Positions 1 to 4,800 of a stretch of 7,186 bases of DNA are shown in pieces (position 1 is the stretch's first letter; each line of letters opens with the position of its first letter). The DNA lies in assembly GCA_919902485.1 (NCBI GenBank), contig CAKKRB010000233.1, positions 1 through 7,186 on the forward strand, given 5' to 3'. Source of the DNA: Omnitrophica bacterium GWA2_41_15. GTDB taxonomy: Bacteria > Omnitrophota > Gorgyraeia > Gorgyraeales > Gorgyraeaceae. Below the pieces are notes generated by a model, which was not told the origin of the DNA, did not search any database, and was given only the letters and a program-made list of their open reading frames with translations. The position numbers and the translations under genes were made by a program.

Positions 1-182
1 GCTTCTTCCTCAACCACCAGTATTCCCATCCTTGTCAGTTTTACAAGCTGTCTCCTGAGAGGGCTCAAAGACTCTTCCAGCATCCTCTCCAACTCTCTTA
101 AGTAATATCTATCATCTATATGAGAGAGAAATAACTTGAGAATTTTGATCCTGGTCTTGGAATTTACCAGTTTCTCAATCAT
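1..182 (-). CDS. Winged helix-turn-helix transcriptional regulator, N-terminal 60 codons (partial, runs off left edge)
   Basis: Reading leftward from an ATG at 182-180, the frame is open to the window edge and gives 60 residues starting MIEKLVNSKTRIKILKLFL. The pattern is that of a winged-helix DNA-binding domain. A first helix (about residues 8-19, SKTRIKILKLFL) is followed by YYLRELERML (26-35), then a recognition helix (about 38-51, SLSPLRRQLVKLTR), then a turn into the wing (MGILVVEEE). This resembles ArsR/MarR-like regulators in which a 'RELAR...S.vrReL..L...GlL' stretch contacts DNA. The start is well supported: an AGGAGG Shine-Dalgarno site lies 5 bases upstream. The gene is preceded by a long leader with promoters, a c-di-GMP-I riboswitch and a terminator, so it is probably controlled by c-di-GMP. 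The effector or partner domain lies outside the window, so the target and ligand are unknown. The fold is fairly sure and the specific family is not. Confidence 0.82.
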   Translation of the reverse strand, partial: MIEKLVNSKTRIKILKLFLSHIDDRYYLRELERMLEESLSPLRRQLVKLTRMGILVVEEE

Positions 183-187
183 TTCCC

Positions 188-193
188 CCTCCT
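188..193 (-). promoter_or_regulatory. Strong Shine-Dalgarno site of the winged-helix gene
   Basis: On the minus strand AAAGGAGG is followed by GGGAA and then ATG at 182-180. The AGGAGG core sits 5 bases from the start codon. This consensus-grade site fixes the start of the partial gene and shows that the long leader above it is a 5' UTR. Confidence 0.85.
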
Positions 194-208
194 TTCTCTT
201 CTGGGAAC

Positions 209-233
209 GCTTGTGCCCTGAAAGGGCACAAGC
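209..233 (-). promoter_or_regulatory. Perfect hairpin between terminator and ribosome site
   Basis: An 11-bp perfect inverted repeat (209-219 and 223-233) encloses a 3-base loop. On the minus strand it begins GCTTGTGCCC and ends GGGCACAAGC. It lies after the terminator T-run and 15 bases before the Shine-Dalgarno core, and no T-run follows it, so it is not itself a terminator. Its 3' arm nearly repeats the riboswitch core GGGCACAAAGC (350-360). Its 5' arm could therefore pair with that core instead, with one bulged base. A role in translation control, mRNA stability or an alternative riboswitch fold is inference. Confidence 0.6.
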
Positions 234-241
234 TAGCCAAA

Positions 242-274
242 TAAAAAAGCTCATTCTTCCATCGAAGAATGAGC
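242..274 (-). terminator. Intrinsic terminator, probable riboswitch expression platform
   Basis: Read on the minus strand, GCTCATTCTTC (274-264) and GAAGAATGAGC (259-249) form a perfect 11-bp stem with a 4-base loop. It is followed at once by TTTTTTAT (248-241), the classical Rho-independent layout. It lies 32 bases 3' of the riboswitch aptamer and 67 bases before the start codon of the winged-helix gene. It is therefore best read as a conditional leader terminator and not as the end of a separate gene. The plus strand has no T-run after the hairpin, so the direction is clear. Confidence 0.85.
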
Positions 275-303
275 CAAATTCAATGCCTAATTGTATTACC
301 CTT

Positions 304-384
304 TTGGCAGCTGACAACCATAAGTCCCTCCGGACTCTTAGGCTCTAAAGCTTTGTGCCCCATTCTTTCGAATGGTTTACCATT
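304..384 (-). promoter_or_regulatory. Cyclic di-GMP-I (GEMM) riboswitch aptamer
   Basis: On the minus strand the leader reads GGTAAACC (381-374) overlapping a GAAA-capped hairpin, CCATTC-GAAA-GAATGG (375-360). It continues with the core GGGCACAAAGC (360-350). A second hairpin follows with the canonical 11-nt tetraloop receptor: CCTAAG (342-337) opposite TATGG (322-318), with AGTCC/GGACT stem and GGAG loop between. It closes with CAGCTGCC (313-306). This order matches the class I c-di-GMP aptamer, where the GAAA loop docks into that receptor and the ligand sits at the junction near the CAAAG segment. Aligned from memory to the Vibrio Vc2 aptamer, the position equivalent to G20 is G (381). That favours c-di-GMP over the cGAMP-preferring variants, which carry A there. 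Outer boundaries are approximate. The downstream terminator supports a transcription-terminating switch. Confidence 0.9.
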
Positions 385-398
385 ATCAATGGGATTTC

Positions 399-412
399 TA
401 GTATATATACTA
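399..412. promoter_or_regulatory. 14-bp perfect AT palindrome just after candidate promoter P1
   Basis: TAGTATATATACTA is identical to its reverse complement. It lies roughly +9 to +22 from the start site predicted for the proximal promoter and just ahead of the riboswitch. It could be an operator for a dimeric regulator, possibly the winged-helix protein itself. AT-rich palindromes also arise by chance, so this is a weak call. Confidence 0.3.
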
Positions 413-427
413 TTTTCTCTACTTAAA

Positions 428-456
428 AGTATATCATATATATGACATACATTCAA
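428..456 (-). promoter_or_regulatory. Candidate sigma-70-type promoter P1 (proximal)
   Basis: The minus strand has TTGAAT (456-451), a 17-base spacer and TATACT (433-428). The predicted start near 421 gives a leader of about 240 bases that contains the whole riboswitch, terminator and Shine-Dalgarno site. The spacer contains a perfect 12-bp palindrome, TCATATATATGA (434-445), which could be an operator. The -35 matches consensus at 4 of 6 positions and the -10 at 5 of 6. Confidence 0.55.
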
Positions 457-513
457 GATATAAATCCTTTCAAGTTGAAAAAATACTTTTTTATACGTTT
501 TTAACTAGTTCCA

Positions 514-542
514 AGTATAACACTTAAAAAAATGTCTGTCAA
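514..542 (-). promoter_or_regulatory. Candidate sigma-70-type promoter P2 (middle)
   Basis: The minus strand has a consensus TTGACA (542-537), an exact 17-base spacer and TATACT (519-514). By sequence this is the best promoter in the window. The predicted start near 506 would include the riboswitch in a leader of roughly 325 bases before the winged-helix gene. Confidence 0.68.
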
Positions 543-575
543 TATATTGTGGATACTTTTTTCTAAACCACTATA

Positions 576-605
576 AGTATAATACATTTCAATATCTTGT
601 GTCAA
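576..605 (-). promoter_or_regulatory. Candidate sigma-70-type promoter P3 (distal)
   Basis: The minus strand has a consensus TTGACA (605-600), an 18-base spacer and TATACT (581-576), pointing toward the winged-helix gene. It resembles P2 in both boxes and in the TTGACA-to-TATACT spacing, so the two may be a duplicated promoter or tandem starts. Confidence 0.55.
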
Positions 606-680
606 TAAAAATTATGCACACAATTAGCCTAACCACTCTATTCTAAGCCCTTATGCTCTAAGTAACTCCCGGTAAATCCT

Positions 681-717
681 TAATTCACAAAACGAGTATT
701 ACTCGTTTTGTGAATTA
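681..717. repeat. Perfect 37-base palindrome overlapping the rluD stop codon
   Basis: Two 18-base arms (681-698 and 700-717, beginning TAATTCACAAAACGAGTA) are exact reverse complements around one central base. The rluD stop codon TAA (717-715) is the outer end of one arm, so the repeat supplies the stop. As RNA it would form a long AT-rich stem right at the end of the message. No T-run follows on the minus strand, so intrinsic termination is uncertain, but 3'-end protection is possible. The first 19 bases recur exactly at 1733-1751 on the other side of rluD. This suggests a dispersed REP- or MITE-like palindromic element. Confidence 0.85.
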
Positions 718-1713
718 ACGGAGAAATTGGTTAATGTCAGCTGGGATTTCAGCAGAAAATTCGACTTGAATATTTTTGGAAGGATGAATAAAGCTTATGG
801 ATTTTGCGTGCAGGGCTTGTCTTGATAAGCCCTGGACCGCAGGGCCATTATAGAGCGTATCTCCTAAAATCGGATGGCCTATATGCGTAAAATGTATACG
901 TATCTGATGAGTCCTGCCTGTTTTTGGAGTCACTTCCAGGATTGTGAAATTTTTTTCTTTATTTCTGGATAAAACCTTGAACTGCGTTACTGCATCTTTT
1001 CCCTCATACCTATCGATTACCATTTTCATTCTATTTTTTTTATCATGGTTGACCGGTAAATCTATTATCCCTTCTTCTAATTCAATAATTCCTTTTACAA
1101 CAGCTATATATTTTTTCGTAATGGTCCTGTTCTTTAATTGACCTGAAAGTTTACGTAACGCTGAGCCTCTTTTTGCAACAAGCATTACTCCTGACGTATC
1201 TTTGTCAAGCCTGTGGACAATTCCAGGCCGCATTATTCGTCGTTCGTCCCTCGACTTCGCTCGGGACTCCCTTTGGTCGTCGTTCGTGGTTCGTGGTTCG
1301 TTAAAATCTGTGAGGAAGCCTTTGTAATTTAAAAGCGCGTTCACCAGCGTGCCTGAATAATTCCCGCACGCAGGATGCACCACCATGCCTGCAGGCTTAT
1401 TTATAACCAGTATATCATCGTCTTCATAGATTATATTAAGCGGTAATTTTTCAGCCCTTGGGATTTTTTTACAATGCTCTGCAAGGCTTTCTTTTTCTAA
1501 TTTTTCCAGGTCTATTTCTATTTTATCGCCTGTGTTTACCTTGTGGCTTGGTTTTACTTTTTTTCCGTTAAGCAGAACCTCGCCCTTGTCTATCATGTCC
1601 TGGACAAGAGTTCTGGATATCTCAAGTTCCGGCTTCACCCCCACCAGATGTTTGAGGCTTACATTATCCACCCTTTTGCCGCTATCTTCTAACGCCACTT
1701 CCAGAATGTGCAT
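715..1713 (-). CDS. rluD: RluA/RluD-family 23S rRNA pseudouridine synthase
   Basis: A 332-residue enzyme that isomerises uridine to pseudouridine in structured RNA. RluD acts on helix 69 of 23S rRNA, but the exact site here is inferred. An N-terminal S4 RNA-binding domain (about 12-72) is followed by the RluA catalytic domain. Family marks include INKPAGMVVHPACGN (104-118), the catalytic loop RPGIVHRLDKDTSG (162-175) with D170 as the expected nucleophile, KKYIAVVKG (200-208) and KTGRTHQIRIHF (264-275). ATG at 1713 is the first start after an in-frame TGA 9 bases upstream, with GAGG 4 bases before it. An in-frame segment of about 23 residues (138-160), rich in R, D and E, precedes the catalytic loop where relatives have a short linker. 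It is encoded by repetitive DNA. All key residues remain, so activity is plausible. The gene lies 72 bases behind the giant protein gene on the same strand and may be co-transcribed. The symbol is by family; RluA/RluC relatives are possible. Confidence 0.93.
   Translation of the reverse strand: MHILEVALEDSGKRVDNVSLKHLVGVKPELEISRTLVQDMIDKGEVLLNGKKVKPSHKVNTGDKIEIDLEKLEKESLAEHCKKIPRAEKLPLNIIYEDDDILVINKPAGMVVHPACGNYSGTLVNALLNYKGFLTDFNEPRTTNDDQRESRAKSRDERRIMRPGIVHRLDKDTSGVMLVAKRGSALRKLSGQLKNRTITKKYIAVVKGIIELEEGIIDLPVNHDKKNRMKMVIDRYEGKDAVTQFKVLSRNKEKNFTILEVTPKTGRTHQIRIHFTHIGHPILGDTLYNGPAVQGLSRQALHAKSISFIHPSKNIQVEFSAEIPADINQFLR
1234..1302 (-). repeat. In-frame repeat insertion in rluD: heptamer array split by a REP-like palindrome
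   Basis: On the minus strand this stretch reads as heptamers ACGAACC, ACGAACC, ACGAACG, then a 29-base palindromic block (1276-1248), then ACGAACG-like units ending ACGAATA. The block contains GTCCC (1267-1263) and GGGAC (1250-1246) around CGAGCGAAGTCGAG-type sequence, resembling the short GAGCGAAGTCGAG palindromes dispersed in many genomes. ACGA flanks the block on both sides (1280-1277 and 1247-1244). Deleting the block plus one ACGA (33 bases, 11 codons) would restore an unbroken heptamer run in frame. It encodes residues 138-160 of the enzyme. Confidence 0.75.
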
Positions 1714-1715
1714 AA

Positions 1716-1721
1716 CCCCTC
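1716..1721 (-). promoter_or_regulatory. Ribosome site of rluD
   Basis: The minus strand reads GAGGGGTT directly before ATG at 1713, so the GAGG core is 4 bases from the start. Spacing is a little short, but an in-frame TGA just upstream leaves no earlier start. Confidence 0.6.
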
Positions 1722-1732
1722 ATTACTGCTAC

Positions 1733-1765
1733 TAATTCACAAAACGAGTATGACTTGATTTGTAA
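1733..1765. repeat. Decayed copy of the flanking palindrome, upstream of rluD
   Basis: Bases 1733-1751 match 681-699 exactly (19 bases beginning TAATTCACAAAACGAG). The partner arm is eroded: ACAAAACGAGT (1739-1749) pairs with ACTTGATTTGT (1753-1763) at 9 of 11 positions around a 3-base loop. With the perfect copy at 681-717 it brackets rluD almost exactly. In the mRNA it would form a weak hairpin between the giant gene and the rluD ribosome site. Confidence 0.75.
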
Positions 1766-1784
1766 CAGACTCCTAATAGTAAGT

Positions 1785-1814
1785 ATTATAGTATAGATTT
1801 GATTAGATATACAA
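1785..1814 (-). promoter_or_regulatory. Possible weak promoter for rluD
   Basis: TATAAT (1790-1785, minus strand) overlaps the stop codon of the giant gene and is preceded by TTGTAT (1814-1809) with an 18-base spacer. The -10 is perfect but the -35 is poor. Given the AT content this may be chance, and read-through from the giant gene is the alternative. Confidence 0.3.
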
Positions 1815-4800
1815 GGAATTTAAGATGGTATCTTACAAAAGCCCTGGTTAACGGCTTGGTTTTAATAAATTCTGTAATCGGCGGGCTGAAATGGTAGTAA
1901 AAATCAACTAATCTCTTTCCTGTTTCTGATTTTAATAAATATTTATCTCTGAATTCGCGTAACACTACAACTTCTTTAGCCATGGGAGAACCGAATACGG
2001 CAGTGGCAATGAAACAGCTTACTCTGTCTCCGCTTTCTGGATTTTCAGGCTGAGAATTATTTTCATTCTTCTTTTCAGCGCCAGCAATGCCAAAGATAGT
2101 AAAATGGTTTGTCTTTACCGTAACTATGTTTTCTTTTGGAAATACAAGAGCGTCTGAAAGGATTTTCCATTCTCCGCTATTCTCATCATACCAGAAGACA
2201 TCAAGCGTTAATTCGTTTATATTCTTATCATCTACAACACCATCGTCATTTTCATCCAGATATGGTATAGATATAGTCATTTCCTTATTAAAAGGAACTT
2301 GGCGATTTTCAAATTTATACTCCCTGTATTCGCCTATGGGTTTATTCTGGTTAAAATTAATTTCTTTTTGAAGCTCGCTGGATTCTATTTTCTTTATATT
2401 AACAACATCATCCTTATCCAGCATATCAGCCGGTAAAACTAAAGAAGTTTTATCTGGAAGCTCTATTTTGCCTATCTTGTACTTATGCATATTTTCAGAA
2501 AGAACTTCCTGCTTTTTATCATCGCCTTTCCCTGTTGTGACATAAATTATTTCATGGCGTGACATAATTATTTCGTTTGCTGTCCTGACATCAAGTTTTA
2601 CCATATAATTTCCAGGGTAGTTATATGTAAATTCTGCCTGGGGAGCTGATGTTATAAGGTCAATTGCGCCGTCATCTTCAAAATCCCATAAATATTCCGC
2701 ATCGCTTATTTCATTTTCAGTTTCAAAGGAAAATCTTACTAAAAGAGGAGCTTTGCCTTTTTGCGGATTTACAATAATTTTACCTTTTTTAATACTCTCT
2801 GGATCAAAAATACCAAATCTAACCTTTGCTTTAACCTGGCTGGATAAATTATTCGAGTCTGTGACCCGTACTACAGGCGTATAGACACCTGGTTCGCAAT
2901 AGGCATGTTTAACTATGCCCGGGCTTAAGGAAGTGTAATCAAATATACCGTTGCCTTCAAAATCCCATTGATATTTCTGGATTGGACTTTTCGCGTCAAT
3001 AACTGCATCAAAACTTATCTCTACTGGAACATTGCCTTGGTTTTGGAACCCAGCCTTTAGGCTGTTATCTTGATGAAACCCTAAAGGGTTAATTCCCTCT
3101 ATTATTGGTTCAACGCTCAAAATTCCAGGATCTTCTATTTCAATCGAAACTTTTTCTGAACTGCTTAGCCCATCTACGCTGGTAACTTTAAATTCTGCGT
3201 TATATTTTCCAGGAAGAGAATAGGTTTTAACAACTTCTCCTGATTTTGAGGAGCCAGCATCAAAAATGCCGTCGCCATCAAAATCCCATTCATATTTAGA
3301 TATACCCTGGGGGCAGAATGCGTCACCCTTAAAAAATATCTTGCAAGGCGCAGTGCCTTTCAAAGAAGATGCGGTTAAATATACGCCTGGCGCATCAGGG
3401 TTTTTCTCCACATTAATAGCGGCAACATAAGTATTTGTAATTCCATTTTTATCTGTTACGCGCAGTGCCGCAGGAAAACTGCCTTCGCCTGTATATGTAA
3501 AAACAACCTCTCCTGATTCGGGTGAACTAAAATCATATACGCCTTTGCCGTCAAAATCCCATTCATATTTAATTATTCTTTTATATTTATTGACCAGTTG
3601 AGAACTAAAATGCACTTCCAGCGGCGCTATGCCGCTTAAGGGTTTCGCGATTATCTTCGCCTCTGGTATTATGTCTATCGAGCTTGATACTATTATTTTG
3701 ACTTTCTCAGAAACCTTGGCCTTTCCATCGCTTACTATAAATGTTACAAAATATTCTCCTGCCTGTTTTTCTTCAGGTTCCCAGTAAAATCTTTTTACCC
3801 ACGGGTCAAACCTGGCTCCTTTAGGCAATGACTCTGCGGAATAAATAAGCAGATCCCCGTCTATGTCAGTGGCTTCTACAAAAAATTCCAAACTATCTCC
3901 TGCAATTATTTCTTTTTCGCCTATGGTAAATAGAACAGGCTCGTGATTTTCTTTCGGAATTTCTTTCTGGCCTACATCAAAAAATACAGAGCCCTGGCCA
4001 ATCTCTCCAAATTTATACATAACCCTGTAAATCCCTGATTGTTTAAGCTCAACAGAAACCTCTTTATTTATTTCGTTTATGCCTTTCTTGAGATTTATTT
4101 CTTCTTCGACAATATTTACAGTATCTAAATCCGGCTTTATTAAATCCGCATTTAACTTAATAGAACATTCTTCGCCTGATTCAATCTTCCAATTAAGAAC
4201 TACATTTTCTCCGTCTTCATAAACATCCTTGCCGCATCCCGCCATAATAATTTTAATCGAAGGCGCTTCCGGCTCTTCGCTGTTTGCTAAATAAGAATTT
4301 AAATAAAGGGCTTTTCCTGATTCAAAATATATCCCGTAATAAATTTTCTCTGTGCCGTCCAGGCCGGGAATATTAAATTCCAGGTCCTCTTCTTCTCCAA
4401 GGACAAAATCTATCTTTTTTTCATAATCCCCGCATCTCGCTTCAGCAAAAAGTTTTACACCCCCGATTGAACTTAGATTTTTAACCTTGAGCTTAAAAAT
4501 ATCAACCTCAGCCTTGGCCTCAACCTCTATTTCAAACTTTTCGCTTATATAAAAAGCTTTTACGAACCTCGCGATCTCCTGCGAAACAGAAGATTTTAAT
4601 ACCGCGTCTATATAATATTTTCCCTTTTCAGCAATGGCGGGGATTTCAAAATTAATCCGCTTTTCTTCATCTATGTCAGGAATATCCTCGTGCTTTTGAA
4701 AATGCGTAACATCGGAAGATGGATAGGTATTGCTCGGGGTATAGCTGGCCAGAAGCCTGTATCTTAAAAAAGAACTCTCGCTATTATACCTGTCATAGAC

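Larger units (their letters stand above)
183..714. other. Intergenic regulatory region without a protein gene
   Basis: No convincing coding frame exists between the winged-helix start and the end of rluD. The region holds, in minus-strand order, the rluD-end palindrome, three candidate promoters, two AT palindromes, the c-di-GMP-I aptamer, an intrinsic terminator, a second hairpin and a Shine-Dalgarno site. The sequence AAAAAAGTAT occurs twice on the minus strand (562-553 and 492-483), between the candidate promoters. I see nothing identifiable in 606-680. Confidence 0.7.

Noticed and set aside
136..348. Plus-strand 70-codon open frame
   Set aside because: It runs antisense across the winged-helix start, the terminator and the riboswitch, and its protein has no recognisable pattern.
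578..583. Plus-strand promoter with perfect TATAAT
   Set aside because: No acceptable -35 box lies 16-18 bases upstream and there is no plus-strand gene to drive. The overlap with the minus-strand P3 box explains the sequence.
681..717. Palindrome as an intrinsic terminator of rluD
   Set aside because: The stem is long but AT-rich, and no T-run follows it on the minus strand (next bases AGGATTTACC). I call it a repeat with uncertain effect on transcript ends.
944..1141. Plus-strand open frame inside rluD
   Set aside because: It is the antisense shadow of a well-supported catalytic domain. The hydrophobic stretch is an artefact of the reverse reading.
1532..1735. Plus-strand open frame over the 5' end of rluD
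   Set aside because: It is antisense to the S4 domain and has no ribosome site or family resemblance.
681..1765. CRISPR array from the repeated palindrome
   Set aside because: There are only two copies about 1 kb apart, with a gene and not short spacers between them.
2087..2371. Plus-strand 94-codon open frame
   Set aside because: It is a shadow of the ZU5-like and tail region of the giant protein, whose reading is supported by domains.
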